Positions 1 to 13,167 of a stretch of DNA of 64,000 bases are shown piece after piece (within the stretch, counting starts at the first letter, position 1; every line of letters starts with the position of its first letter). The stretch is from Diplolepis rosae (lineage: Eukaryota; Arthropoda; Insecta; Hymenoptera; Diplolepididae). The notes beneath the pieces are model-generated. The model had not been told where the DNA came from. It ran no database searches and worked only from the letters and a program-made list of their open reading frames with translations. Location of the stretch: contig JAPYXD010000744.1 in NCBI GenBank assembly GCA_030998225.1, positions 868,001-932,000 on the forward strand. Direction: 5' to 3'. Position numbers and translations under genes: made by a program.

Positions 1-336
1 TTTTTAGGAGCCCAGAAAGAAAGGACGAGTTCATTAACCATCCATATTCGACCACAATTTCTGACAGTGTTAATAAAGCTCTACCTTAAAAAAGTTACAG
101 TATTGTAAAATGTTATAATGCAAAATTGTCAACTCGAAAAAGATCTACAAATTCTATTCCAACTTTTTTCTTATAAGATGCATATTTTTTGTTTTAATTT
201 TAAAAATTTCATTGAAAATCAGTACTCCTTATTTCAGCTAAATTATGCAAGATACGAAAATTTACTTGAAGGGGACCGGACAAATTTTTCTTACTGTCTT
301 TTGTTTTCTAGAAAATTATGTTAATCTAAAAGTGTA
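1..336. other. AT-rich DNA with no gene recognised
   Basis: No ORF with recognisable protein features, RNA gene or repeat boundary is visible here. The stretch ends at the TA that flanks the first MITE. Confidence 0.5.
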
Positions 337-587
337 CACGGAAAAAATAGTTTAATAAACTTTATAGAACTGTTCAAGAGTTGAGGATATAGGCATTTAC
401 GGAACAGAATTCTGGAGAAGTTACAGAACTTTTCAAAATAAAACGCGGAACTTTCAATAATTTTTCCTGAATGTTCTACATTTTATTTTGAAAAGTTTGT
501 AATTTTTCCAGACCTCTGTGCCGTAAATTCCTGTATCCCCAACTCTTGAACAGTTCTATAAAATTTACTGAACTATTTTTTTCCGTG
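337..587. mobile_element. MITE with ~68-bp terminal inverted repeats and TA target duplication
   Basis: The left end CACGGAAAAAATAG and the right end CTATTTTTTTCCGTG are inverted copies, and the similarity runs inward for roughly 68 bases with a few mismatches. A TA dinucleotide lies directly outside both ends (335-336 and 588-589), the hallmark of Tc1/mariner-type insertion. At 251 bp with no coding capacity this is a non-autonomous element. The family name is unknown. Confidence 0.8.
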
Positions 588-589
588 TA

Positions 590-2935
590 TCTAAGAAGCG
601 AGAGTGACCACTTATTCAGTAATATTTACCTATGTACGCAATGTTACCAGGTTTGTAGTATTTTTCTCGTTCACTCTCCCAAGATTCATGACAGTTCCTG
701 TAAGAGTGACTGAGAAAAACGACCCTAATCTAGCAGCACTGTATCAACGTCCGTTTTTATCTTCTCTACTATTACCTAAGTTTTAAAAACAAAATTTTAT
801 ATATTTTGGACACATTTGTGTAGAAACATGATATCCATAAAATTTTCTTTTTTCCGAAGTAACACATGCCCTTGAATTTCCTTGAGGAAAAATTGGATGG
901 ACAATAGAAAAAAAATGCAATCAAACTTACTAGTTACGTAGTTCCTTTTTTTCATTTATAATTTTATTTTTCCGATTTTTTTTTTTAGTGAAAGTGTGAA
1001 AAATTTTATCTTAAATAAAATGCGTGATCAAAAGTTTAATTCAGATAAAAATAATAGATTTTCTATTGGTAAAATCATATCATCCAAAAACAACTGAAAA
1101 CTTCTAAAATTTGTCTATAGATTCCAACAATGGAAAATCTAGTTTTTATCCGATTCGAACTTTTCATGGCTCATTTTATTCAAGAAATTTTTGTTCATAC
1201 TTTAACAAAAATCTCGATAAAATAAAATTATAAATTAATAAAACTGAGAAAATAGTCTCTTCGACTAACTTATTTTCTGAATATCTGTCCAATTTTATTC
1301 TTCCTTAAAATACTCAAGGTATAAGCAATAGAGATGTTGCTGTTCCTCACGTCTTACGTATCTTATCTTAAACTGATTAATCTTTTCCCAGATAAGTAGT
1401 TACGTGTCGATGGTCATTCTATTGATGGGAATCTTTATTCGTTATTGCTGGAAAAATAGAATAATTACAGATGTTATAGATCTATTAAACTAAATATTAA
1501 ACCTTAATTATATATTGAAGTCTGATTCGACTTTGTATCTTTAAAGTGTTATATGATTTTTATCCAATGTCAGATATGATTGCAGATCTCCTAAAAATGA
1601 TTATAATAGATTGAATGTTAATTGAGCATCTTCGCAATTTTAAGTCTCTTGGAGAAATCGGAAGATAATTATGTTATTTATCTGTAAATTATTTTGAAAG
1701 ATAATTTTGATTGATTTCATTCAATCAATAATACACAACTTATTTTTAATATTAACAATTAGCTGAGATAAAACTCTTATTTATTGGAAAACACTATTTT
1801 CAAGATTGGAAGTTCCACTTTTCTTATTTTGGTATTTCGAACATACAATATTTTCTAAAAATAGAGCATTATTAACCTTGAAATAAAACCAATCACATAT
1901 ATTTTTTTCATAATTTAAAGGGTAAATTTTTATAGATGCTCGTCACTGATGGTCATTACTCCCGCCATTCGTGTATTACGAAATGAGAGAAATAAAGGAG
2001 AGGGAGTTAAGAGGAATATGGAGGTTCCTTCCTAACACTTGGAAATTGTGAATAGTTTTATCAGTGCACTTCTTCACCTTATAAAAGGCTATTGCCAGTT
2101 TATAATTCTTCTCGACAAATGTTTGTTTTCTAAATTTTATTTTATTTCCCTTGACTACTCGCACTCTGTAAGTCAAAATTGGTTACAAATTTTTTAACAT
2201 AACATAATTATACTTTCAAAACAAGATTTTCATCTGTTAATTTGAATTTTCATATATTATTCACAATTTTAAATATCTTAACTAATTTTTTAAACTTTAA
2301 CTTATTCATAAAAAAGATCATTCTAAAATCTATTATAAACCACTTAATTATTTTCTTGCATTGTTATTTCTATTGCTTTTTCATCCATAAAAAAACTGAA
2401 TTATAGTATTATTAATTTACTTATAAATTTAATACGCCTTGTGTGAAAATAGAAGATAAATTTAGCATCAAACAAAAAGATTGATCTTTCTTTTAAAATT
2501 ATTAAAAATTATGAAATCCTACTTGGGAATTTAAACCCATAATTAAGTTAAAAAAACAGTTTCCTATATTTGTTGCGGAAATACAACTGACAACAAAACT
2601 ATACTGAGCTATTTTTACAAAAACTGATCATTATTGTATAATTGAGGAAGAACAATCAGTATTTCAATTGCTGATGGAAAAAAAATGAACGTGAAACATT
2701 CATTACTCACAATCAAGATTTGAAAACTATTCACGCACATTTGATTGACATATGTGAGCAAAGCATGTTTATATAATACTAGTTCTGCTGAAGTGATAAG
2801 TCAGAGTGAATTGAAGAAAACTAGTTATAAATTTTACTCTCTATCCTTCAAAATAAAACAAATGTCTTTATTCTAAACTAAAAGATTTTTCCCTAACTTC
2901 CCACAAATATTAAAATTTAATAAAAAATGTTTCAG
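590..2935. other. Region upstream of the NRAMP coding exons
   Basis: This AT-rich stretch should hold the promoter and 5' untranslated exon or exons of the NRAMP gene. The first coding exon starts after a clear acceptor (TTTCAG ending at 2935), so at least one non-coding exon lies upstream. I cannot place it. The short ORFs here have no recognisable domains. Confidence 0.4.
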
Positions 2936-2951
2936 ATTGTCTTTAATCGAC

Positions 2952-5900
2952 ATGGATGAGAATTTTAATACTGGGGCCAATGGAAATACTCCATCAGAAG
3001 TAACAGTGGATTCCACATCAGACAATCAAAAACATGCTAAAGTCAATGAAAGCACTTCCCTTTCCCCAGCAAATAATCAAACATATTTTGCCAATGAAAG
3101 AATTAAGGTTCCAGAGAACGAGGGTGTAAGTTTCAAATATTCCAATAATATTCTAATAACATTCTAATATTCCAGATCATTCTATTCTGAAATTTCCATT
3201 TTTCTTATTTTCAGAGTGGATTTAGTTTTAGAACATTATGGGCCTTTACGGGTCCTGGCTTTTTAATGTCCATTGCATATCTAGACCCAGGAAATATTGA
3301 ATCAGACTTGCAGTCTGGCAAAGTCGCACAATATAAGGTAATCTACATTTAAAATTTAAAAGGTTTTATTTTATATCAAATTACTCACTTTTCTCCTATT
3401 AACTGCTACTTTTGCAGTTATGACTAATTATATATGCTTACAGGACTGTAAATTGTATGTCTTGTATGTGATAAGATTATATTATTGCGAAAAGTTCTTT
3501 TACAATTTATATGAAAATTAAATTATTTTAGCAATTAATTCATTGTCAAATACGATTTGTAAATAACAAACATTGATAGACTTAAAAAATTTTCTATTAA
3601 GAAAAATAAAAAATTTGCTACGCCAATATTTTGCAATGCTGCTGTGGAGAATTAATAACTAATGATGCAAAGTTGTAGAGTGAGGAAATCTTTGGTATTT
3701 TACATGGTTACGTCATATTTCTGCGAAAATATATCACGTTTAGAGAATTTCGGATTTGATAATCTTTATTCAAGAATAATAAATGAGTTTATATTGGGAA
3801 AACAGGAAATTCAAACTTTCAAGAATCTGAAACCATTCAAACCGTTAAAATACCAAAACGACTAAATTATTTATTTTAAAGACTTGTTTTGGTCCAAATT
3901 TGGTCGTTTTGGTATTTGAGGGTTCGGATTGTTTTGAATTCTTGAATTATAGTTTTATTTAGACGATGATATGATTTTGAATTTGTAGTCATGCAGTTTC
4001 GAATTCAGTTTTGAAAATAGAAAAATTAAAAATTGACAATTATAATTTTAGCTACTATGGGTGTTACTTAGTGCAACTGTTTTGGGACTCGTCATGCAGA
4101 GATTGAGTGCTCGATTGGGAGTAGTTTCTGGATTACACTTGGCCGAAATGTGCTATCGGCAATATAAAAGAATACCTAGACTTTTTTTATGGGTAATGAT
4201 CGAAGTTGCTATAATCGGAAGCGATATGCAGGAAGTTATAGGCACAGCGATTGCTATTTACCTTTTATCGAACAAGCGGTAAGTAACAGGTAACAATTAT
4301 GTAGTATTCTTAATTTTAAATTAATTCAAATAGTGAAATAACTCAAAAAATGTGACTGTAATAAAATACTATAAATTGCATTAATTTACAATTATATGAC
4401 AATTGTAATTTTTGTATAGTAACTTATAATTACTTGTCAAGTAATTCTTTACATTCTTTACTAGAATTCAAACAGCTTTAGAAAATTAACCAAATTTCTA
4501 TAAAGAATCGCAATTCTTAAATTATTCTAGGTTAATTACGATACCTTACGATACTTGACAATTTTATTTTATGATACATGCAAGACATTGAAATTATATT
4601 TTATATTCTTGTGTCAATAAGAGCAAGCAATAAGAGTAAATGAAGAGATTTAAATAGCAGATATGTACAGGTAATTTGTGATCAAATTGCTTTTTGTGTT
4701 TAAAATAAAATTGATATAGTCGGATGGCAATTGAAAGACCTGGGCTCGAATCCCAGCGCAGTCGAAAGCGTCTTTTTTCCGCAGAAAGATTTTAAATTCT
4801 TCAAAAATTTGAATTTATTTGCATTATTTGCAATATAAGAGTGAAATTGTCTACGAGGATACCTGTCGACAACGTATCGTATCTGATACGCGACTAGTGA
4901 TCCTCCGATAATATAGGCAGTGATAAACATTTCAAACTCAACTAATTAATTTGAAATTATTTAAATACCTTCTCATTAATGGATAAATCTTACATATGCA
5001 TCTTTTTTCTACGAAAATTGTAAAATGAGGCATACAACATTTTATTTTAATTTATAAATTTCGTGACTATACAGTAAAACCTCATTTATCGGGACGCCCT
5101 TGAAATGTAAACACCTCATTTATCGGGATTTGGAGGGGCTCCCCACTACCACCTACAGTCTCATTGTGGGTTGCCATGACTCTTGTATGTTGACATTTAG
5201 TAATGGTTATGTACATAAGTTGTAATGTATTTGCAAATTGTGTAAATTTATTTGGTTTTTTATGATGGAAAATGAAGATAGAAATACAAACGAAGGTATG
5301 TAAAAAAATTGACATAATAAAACTCCTGCAAATGAAACATCTGGAAACTGTCACTATGTCACTATGTACAAGGAGTGGTGGTTGGAGGAGAAACAAAATG
5401 TCCCGATAAATGAGGTTGCGAGATCCCGATAAGTGAAGATCCCGATAAATGAATGTCCCGATAAATGAGGTTTTACTGTAACTTAAATTATTGTTAAAAA
5501 GTCTTATATCAAAATTTTCTATTATTTTCAGTTTTTCTTACTTTTTGAATTATATAAATCTTTTAACACTCAAACGTCTAGTCCTGAAAGCTTTTCATGG
5601 CTGTAAGAAATGTATTTGTTAACAATCTAATTTCTCTGTTATATATTTAATTTGAAATTTGATTTATAGAGTACCATTATATGCAGGCGTTCTCATCACG
5701 ATTATTGATACGTTCACATTTTTATTCTTGGATAAATACGGTTTGCGAAAACTTGAATTATTCTTTGGTTTTTTAATAACAGTAATGGCTGTTACATTTG
5801 GTTATGAGGTAATTACTACTATTTTATTCAGTTTCTTTGGACATCTGGTTTTGAAACAAAAATTTATTCATTATTTTTTTGTAGTACGTTGTATCGGCAC

Positions 5901-8900
5901 CTCCACAAGGAGAAATTATGAAGGGAATGTTCATTCCTTGGTGTGAGGGCTGCGATAATAGTGTCCTGTTGAAAGCAGTGGGTGTTATCGGGGCAGTTAT
6001 AATGCCTCATAATTTATACCTGCATAGTGCACTTGTGAAGGTAAGGTAATTCTCACTCTACATACTTCTTCAATTTTCAACAAATAATGGGAAATTTTCA
6101 GTCTCGTGATATTGACCGTAGACGACCAGAAAAAATAAGAGAAGCAAACAAGTATTACTTTATAGAAGCCTGCATTGCACTTTTTGTCTCATTCATAATA
6201 AATGTTTTCGTCGTTGCCGTATTTTCACATGGATTATTTAATAAAAAAGGTTCCGAAATAGTGAGTATGAAATAAAATATTAAAATCTTATTAGATGGTT
6301 GAGTTCAAAATTTTTCCCACTGTCTACCTTATCAGATTAAATTTAAATTTAAATCTTATATTTAAATTTCTCAAATTTTATTTTCCTAGTACGAAATTTG
6401 TGCAGCGAACAACTTTACCTTAGGAACTGAAACTTTTGGAGTGAGTCTTTAAAATCAGAAAAAAATGTATTGCAAAATTTTCATTAATTTTTCCTTTTTG
6501 TGCTTAACAGAAGAGTACAGATGAATTCGAAGCCGATTTGTATAATGGTGGAATCTATCTCGGATGTCAATTTGGCATGGCAGCGATGCTTATTTGGGCG
6601 ATTGGTATTTTGGCCGCTGGACAGTCATCTACAATGACAGGAACCTACGCTGGTCAGTTCGCAATGGAAGGATTTCTTAACCTTCAATGGGCTCGATGGA
6701 AGAGAGTTTTATTCACTAGAACAATCGCTATTGTACCAACGTTTTTACTTGCATTCTATGCTGATATTGATAAACTCACAGGCATGAATGATATTCTCAA
6801 CGCTGTCATGAGTCTTCAGTTGCCTTTCGCCACATTACCTACAATTGCATTCACTAGTAGTGTTCATATTATGGGAGAATTCAAAAATGGATTGTGAGTG
6901 CTTAAAGTAATTTTCAAATTACATAAATTAGTAAGTTAAAAATTATAATTTAGTATGAAAGGGAATTCTAAATTTTCATTACTTTTGTTCTACTTTTAGG
7001 GGAAATAAAATTATCTCGACTATGCTATCAGTAGTAGTAATAACCATAAATATCTACTTCGTGATAAGCACAGTTCACGAAAATTTGCCACAGCATTGGG
7101 CAATTATATTAGGCTTAACGATATTCGCCATTTTGTACCTGATCTTTTGTACCTATTTGATTTTACACATGGCTGTGAGCATGGGAGCAACTTACCTTGC
7201 CAATCACTGGGTATCTATTTTTCATTATATTTCATTTATTATTTTTTAATCGCATTTATTTTGTAATATTATATTTTTTATTCCAGTTTATTGTCAAATA
7301 CGTTGGTGGACCAGTGGATAATAGCTTCGGCTTATCGAATCCTGCCGCATATGCAAGGTAAGGTTTTGTAGTCAAACATTAGAGATATACAATTTTGATA
7401 AAAAAAATTATTCACTTAATCAATTTAGAGTATATTTTAGAAAAAAATTTCAGAGAATTATTCCGGTGCTTTTAGATGTTAGTATTTATTGCTCAAAATT
7501 TAAAATGAAAAGGGAAAAAATGTAAGCTTGTATTTTTATTTAACTTGTTATTTTTAAACTGGTAATATATAATTTTTATCAAATTAGTGCATGCGAATTT
7601 ATGCTTTCAATGTTTTTAAATGTAGTATGAAAACACTACTTAATTTCAACTTTAAGGAGTACAGTAGGATTTGTTAGGTTTATATTTTTCAAAATTAAAT
7701 TATTATTTTAAATTTTTTATTCTTTTTAGCATTAGATATATTTTAAAATATTTTTTCGTTTTTAAGTATCTTAATTTAGAAATGGATTACCTCAAATCCT
7801 ATTGCTTGAATAAATTGCACTTGAGCTCAGCTTTTTGCTTTTTATTTTTATCTGGTGATTAGCTAAATAATTTTAAAGATACATCTACTAGCTTTAATGC
7901 TCAAAATACTCATAAAGCATAATGCAGTTTAATTTATTGCTATTTGTGTCAAAAGTAGTTTCAGGAAATAATATCTAATGGTCACATTTGAGTTACCTTC
8001 GATGATTCATTAACGTTTGCATCCCAGTATTAAGACATATTTTTGTTCATTTCATCTAATGATATTTGAGGAAACATGACATAAAATATTTTCTTAGCAA
8101 TTCACAATTAACGAAATGTTTGGAAAAGTTTTTGCAAGCTATACGTAAGAGTCATAATGCTAGAAATACTATTAAACATACCGAGAAATACTCTGAGAGA
8201 ATCAAACATTTCTATAGAACATTTTAATTTAGAGCAAAGATTATAAAAATATAAAAGATGCTAATTTTTACTGCTCTATAGAAAATAAATTGGAACGTAA
8301 GCATTTTATTCTCCTTTAAAATATATTGTTTACTTACAAAATTAACATTATTTGAATAAGATTTGTGTTACTAATAACAAAATTATATGTTAATGACTAC
8401 GATTAGAAATAAGCAATCGCTTTATTTTATTTCCACGTCCATTTTATTGATCTTTGTTTCGCACAAGGCCCTTCATCTTAAATTATTTTACTGACATCAA
8501 ATCTGTTAGTTACTTGTACAATAGAGACCCTAAATAATGAGGTATGCAGTAGACTCGCTAGATATTTATATACTTTTATTTATTGCGTTATTTTTTCATA
8601 TTACCTACGTCAATTTATGTTCCCGAATTATTGGATTTAGGTAGATTTTATTTAACAGTGGGCACTTGATAATTAAAAATGTGCTCTTTAATACAAAATT
8701 GTAATAAATTTATATATATTTATAAAAAAAAATTAAAACGCGACGAAAGCGGTCTCTGAATGAAAAATAAAAATTATCACCTACAGATCCGAACATCTTA
8801 AATATATCTAATTATTGTGTTATTTAATCACTACTAAAATTTAGATCAAATTTTAGCTAACAGTTTATTACTTGCTGTCTATTGTTCTCGTGTCACTAGT

Positions 8901-11900
8901 TCATAATTGCATGACGATTGGTGCATAGATATTTCACGTTGGCATGTGAATGATTGATTATTTATTATAAGTTGAGAAATACATGTAGCATAAATTGTGT
9001 CAGTAGCTTTACAAAATTGACATGCATTAGAAAGAAGATTGAATTTCGTTGTAGTTTTTGATTCATCATGAAGATTATCACTCGTTTTCACTGAGCAAAT
9101 CAAATCCCTGATAATTTGAATTCCTTGAACTCCTTTTCCTGTCCAAAGGAAATTTGAAGGAAAATTTTAGTATGTAGAACAATATACGCTGATTAGCCGT
9201 CCAAAACTTATTTGCTTACATTTTAAAATAATCATAACTTCTCACAGAGATAACTAATTTTACTTTCTTTGCTGGATTATGAAACGATTTTTTCATAAAC
9301 TTTTACAGTGTCCATTTTGCAGCCAATTCAAGATTCAAGATTTTCAGTAACTTTCTTTGAAGATATTTATAACTCATCTGACTAACTACTTATAATGTCG
9401 CTCAAATGTAAAAAGTAAAAAATATTCTTACAGATTATTTAAAAATCCTATATTTTCCAAGCAAAAAATACTAACTTTTTCGTATTTTATTTTTAAAGTT
9501 ATCTTTTCACATTTCTTTGCACATGTCTTTGAGGAATAATTCTATGTAACTCTTAAATTCACGATTTTTTTGTCTTAAAAACTGAAGATATACAATATAA
9601 ATTGAAATATTTAAATTGACAAAAATTTCAAACTCAACTAAATTATATTCCTCCAATATTAAAATATTCTGATTAGCTTATTTTCTCCATTTAAAATTTG
9701 TTTAAAAAAATTATAAAGAAAATAATGAATAAAAAGATCCAGAATTACTAACAAGTAATTTTAAAAAGTAAAAAAATAATTAGATTAGAAATACTCATAC
9801 TTACGTTAAGATTTTCTAAGAATTTATATATATTCATAACAAATATTCAAAAAATAAATAAAACCCATATCTTCTCATATGATGAGATTGTAAAAATACA
9901 CAACTGAGAAATTTTATAGAAATTTGAATAAGAAAATATTAAGAATTCTTAAAATACTTTGTTTTATTTTCATAGATATTTTATGAATAATATTTTATTT
10001 CCTCATTTTTGTCAATTGTTTTTTGTGATATTTTTATTTTTTTGATTCCTAAATTACAATTTTTTTAATTAAAAGGACAGAAAAATTCAAAGATAACGAA
10101 ATTATAAATGATTGAATTTGATATATGGAGAAATATGGAGAGATAAGATTTTTCAAGAAGTAGTAACAAAAAAAACTCCAAAAATTCAAGTCCAAGGTTT
10201 TTGTACGAAATTTAAGAATTTTTCTTTATTCCTATTGGATTTATTAATTATCAAAAAAATATAAAATATAATAATGCCCTGGACGTCTTTCATAGTATAG
10301 TGTGCGCTAAGGGATAAAATTGTATATGCGAAGTTTGATGCCCGAGCAAAGCGAGGATAACAACCACACGAGTAAAATTAATGTTTTTCCCGTGTTGCAC
10401 ACGATTTTTTTCCACTAATGGGTGAAAAAGTGCACTCTTTTAACCCCTACAGGACAAAAAATTCTTTTTTTACACCCCCCCACCCATCCCGTGAAAAAAA
10501 TCGTATGTAACACGGGAAATAAACCTTTTTCTCCTAAGTTGCATAATATACTATTTTTAAGCGGGGGCGTCAATCGCATGTGACTGATAAAGCCTATTGT
10601 CCCATGGCACACACGATATTTATTTCATGCGGGTATGAATTTGGCGAGTTTATCATGTTTGTAAGAAGGGAAAAAACTAGGCGTGAAGTGAGGGATAGCG
10701 GGAGTAAAAACAGTCTCTAGGAATTAAAAAGAATGGTGGAAATGTAATTTACATTGCCGACGTTGTTTTCACTCCCCAGGGACTGTTTTAGTCCCGCTAC
10801 TCCCCACTGAGCAAAAAACGACGATTTTTTCCCTACCTTGCAAACATAAAGATTATTTGACAACCAAATTTTAAAGAGATACCGTTTTTTTAATTACAAT
10901 ATAATTTTGTGATTGTTAGTATCATTGTTGCTTCAAATACTCAGCAGTGTATCTAAATTAGAAGTTGTGATTATCAAATTTAAATGTTTTACTTTTTTAT
11001 TTCAAAATTATTAATTTCAAGTATAGGTAATGTTGTTTTAATCATTTTTTCTATCCTGCATGATCTTTCATGTTTCATTCCATTTATTTTCATCAAAATA
11101 TCTTTTTTCCTTTTACATCAATGATTAGTATTGTCCAGATTTTGTTTTTAGGGTATAGAAATATAAATCTACAATTACAAACCTAAAGATTGCTTGATTT
11201 TTTCCATTTAAAGGAATGATTAAGAAAGTTAGAGTTTCAATTTTAACTTTTTGTAATAATTTATCAATGTCAATTTAAAAAACATAATACGATTTTTATC
11301 TAATCAATCTGTAGAGATTTTCACTATAAATACTTACACGTTTCTGAAACACTTTCTTACCACCATGTCATTAGCAATGAATCTTTTCCTCTATCCATAG
11401 CTTCGTCAACACTTCGGAAATATCCTTGGACGCCTAAAATTATCCACTCCACAGAGAAAGTGCCCAAAGAAAGTTGTATACGCCACTTGCATTCTAGAAT
11501 CATTACCATTATGAATCAGAAATAAAATCGCGAATTTTGTGATGTCTGCCTGATTTGCCATGGTACACACTCCCGTGACTGATACTGCCAAGGTATGTGC
11601 TGAAGGTGTATGAATTCTAGGACCTGAACCCGATACTCCAAACAGATCTAATCTAATCTCTAAAAATGATTTAATATCTAAAATTTAATAATAATCTCTT
11701 ACATTGTCAACTGCTTGACTTGATAATGATAACTATTCGTTATTCAATAATTAAAAGTTCTGAATGGAGTATCACAAGCCAGAACCTGCTCATGAGAAAA
11801 CAGCCTAAGCACGTAAAGGCGTCGAAAGCAATTAAACTCCAATCTTGGAATTTAGAGGTGAATTGTAAAAATAGTGATAATTAGTTTTTAAATAGGAGCT

Positions 11901-12313
11901 TCAAATGTCGTCTTGCTGAGTCTCTGTGTGTGTACGTTTTTAACAGAATGCGTAAGTTTCAAAAGTAATTAACGAATTTCTCCTATTGCATGTTTTCTTT
12001 TGCTAAAGAAAGTATGGGACTTCGAAAGAGGCGAAGATTGGGCAAGAAAGTTTAGACGCCGATAACGAGCGAATAAAACTCGTATCACTAACAGTGCACA
12101 AGCAAAGCTTAGATTTGAATCACTAACTCTGGAAATACATATCTAGAAGTCATCAACGGGTACTCTATACAAAAGGTTAAGAAACTCTAATGAAGAGTGA
12201 TAAATGAAAAACTGTAACTGTATTTCAGAACAAACCCAACCTTTTCAGCTGATGAAGTTTTGGATAGTAACAATATCTTTTCCATCACTCGAGGCGTTTT
12301 AAAAATAAATTAA
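2952..12313 (+). CDS. Mvl: NRAMP-family divalent metal transporter (Malvolio), 11 coding exons
   Basis: Proton-coupled importer of Fe2+/Mn2+ across plasma or endosomal membranes. Coding exons: 2952-3125, 3215-3337, 4052-4278, 5670-5808, 5885-6040, 6102-6260, 6390-6440, 6511-6893, 7000-7210, 7287-7357, 12229-12313. All boundaries are GT-AG and all phases agree, giving 592 codons, the normal NRAMP length. Family signatures seen: the metal-site motif DPGN in [12 protein letters not shown] (exon 2), [12 protein letters not shown] with the MPH motif of the sixth helix (exon 5), and the transport signature [14 protein letters not shown] (exon 8). About 11-12 hydrophobic segments can be read. The chosen start is the first ATG after the acceptor at 2935, and the exon has an in-frame TTG just upstream that I did not use. 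The final exon adds a short hydrophilic tail after a 4.9-kb intron; it was assigned by splice phase only. Intron 3 carries a pogo-type MITE and a tRNA-like relic. Confidence 0.93.
4716..4778 (+). repeat. tRNA-derived (SINE-like) relic with T-arm and Pol III terminator
   Basis: Positions 4740-4756 form a perfect 5-bp stem closing a 7-base loop (CTGGG-CTCGAAT-CCCAG), the classic T-arm and B-box of a tRNA. A run of six T at 4773-4778 could end Pol III transcription. The D- and anticodon arms are not convincing, so this is a SINE fragment or tRNA pseudogene, not a working tRNA. It lies in intron 3 of the NRAMP gene. Confidence 0.5.
5072..5478. mobile_element. pogo/Tigger-like MITE, copy 1 (407 bp)
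   Basis: The ends CAGTAAAACCTCATTTATCG and its reverse complement are near-perfect terminal inverted repeats, flanked by TA at 5070-5071 and 5479-5480. The body is nearly identical to the copy at 44638-45015. This copy carries about 30 extra bases near its right end, a short repetition of the CCCGATAAATGA motif. The ~104-aa minus-strand ORF inside is carried by both MITE copies and has no recognisable domain. The element sits in intron 3 of the NRAMP gene. Confidence 0.88.
8879..9138 (-). CDS. Unidentified minus-strand ORF, possible terminal exon nested in the NRAMP intron
   Basis: On the minus strand an acceptor-like TTTGGACAG ends just before 9138. The open frame then runs to TAG at 8881, encoding about 85 residues that begin [12 protein letters not shown] and contain six cysteines (including CQFC). 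Codon use looks more protein-like than the surrounding AT-rich intron. I do not recognise the family. It could be the last exon of a nested antisense gene or a chance ORF. No donor could be matched convincingly to the other candidate exon at 11406-11659. Confidence 0.3.
10386..10519. repeat. Inverted repeat, hairpin-forming (~134 bp)
   Basis: The left end TCCCGTGTTGCACACGATTT and the right end AAAATCGTATGTAACACGGG are near-complementary, so the block folds back on itself. It lies inside a GC-richer interspersed repeat that starts near 10290. It is probably a MITE or the end of one. Confidence 0.55.
10655..10847. repeat. Inverted repeat (MITE-like, ~193 bp)
   Basis: The left arm begins ATGTTTGTAAGAAGGGAAAA and the right arm ends in the partial inverse TTTTCCCTACCTTGCAAACAT. 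Further inside, GCGGGAGTAAAAACAGTC pairs with GACTGTTTTAGTCCCGC. No coding capacity is visible. Confidence 0.6.
11406..11659 (-). CDS. Unidentified minus-strand ORF, possible exon nested in the NRAMP intron
   Basis: On the minus strand an acceptor-like ATTTTTAG precedes 11659, and the frame stays open to TGA at 11406, about 84 residues. The composition is markedly protein-like (for example [18 protein letters not shown], then [15 protein letters not shown]) and includes a hydrophobic segment. I cannot name the family. With 8879-9138 it may belong to an antisense gene inside the NRAMP intron, or to a decayed copy of one. Confidence 0.33.
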
Positions 12314-12771
12314 CGACTAAGACGTTCAAGATAAAAAGAGGACAGTATTTTTACGATTTTTCACCCGTTTACTATGCAACTTCAAAGTTCGATAGAAGTT
12401 AAATCTGTTTTGTGTAGGGAAGCATCTGACAGAATCAATCACAAATATCAAAGACGTACAGGCATTTTGTTAGAAGTCTAATGCTTCATTTTATCTAGAC
12501 ACAAGTGATGAGGGATTTTTGTTATGCATTTTAAAGAAATTTATTAACTTATAAGATTTTAACTATTATTTTAACTTGTAACATTTTTCTCTTTTGATGC
12601 ATAATAACTAAGACCTGTGAATTTATGGACATATTATAATTCATTAGCATAATTTATAAATTATTCTTAATAATTATCTGTACAATGCGAAAAACTGTCC
12701 CACGCTCCCCTGTTGTAAAATTGTAAACTACTGTATATAAAAGATATAATAAATTATACTTTTAGTACTTT

Positions 12772-12777
12772 AATAAA
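12772..12777 (+). promoter_or_regulatory. Candidate poly(A) signal of the NRAMP gene
   Basis: AATAAA lies about 460 bases after the NRAMP stop codon. An earlier AATAAA overlaps the stop region at 12304-12309. The one placed here is the better-spaced option, but AT-rich DNA makes chance matches common. Confidence 0.3.
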
Positions 12778-12985
12778 GTCTTATTTTCATGAAAAGTATA
12801 AAACATTCCTTTTGTCATGTTTCTATTGTATATATACAAAATGATAAGTTTAATAAAATAATCTTTCAGTGTTTACCAATTTCCCCTTCTAATACTTCAA
12901 AATGATTTGCTATATTTTTATGTATTTCTTAAGAAATGTTTCGAGCATGGAACTCTGTAAAATAGACTTATAGAAAATATTGATA

Positions 12986-13165
12986 CAGCCGGACCTGGAT
13001 CATTTGAACTTTTCGGGGAGTTAGGGAGAAGTTTGAATAATTAAGGTAGGCGCAGTCAGCATTTATGCAGGTTTACACAAGCTTGAATATTATATATGTG
13101 ATACTCATTTACGCATATCAGGAAAAATTCAAGGCATCCGAGTTCAAATGATTGAGGTCAGACTG
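12986..13165. mobile_element. MITE with pogo-like ends and TA duplication (180 bp)
   Basis: The left end CAGCCGGACCTGGATCATTT and the right end AAATGATTGAGGTCAGACTG are inverted and related over about 28 bases, and TA flanks both sides (12984-12985, 13166-13167). The right TA is shared with the next element. Confidence 0.75.
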
Positions 13166-13167
13166 TA

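Larger units (their letters stand above)
7358..12228. other. Long last intron of the NRAMP gene
   Basis: This 4.9-kb intron is mostly AT-rich sequence. It holds two inverted-repeat blocks (10386-10519, 10655-10847), a GC-richer stretch with a motif like GCCCGAGCAAAGCGAGG near 10340, and two minus-strand open stretches (8879-9138, 11406-11659) that look like exons. It also has a 46-bp sequence (11302-11347) shared with 15516-15561. Confidence 0.6.

Noticed and set aside
1976..2176. A 66-aa minus-strand ORF upstream of NRAMP
   Set aside because: No domain, no splice context and AT-driven composition; most likely chance.
4716..4778. A functional tRNA gene in NRAMP intron 3
   Set aside because: Only the T-arm and a T-run are convincing. 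No acceptor stem or anticodon arm can be folded.
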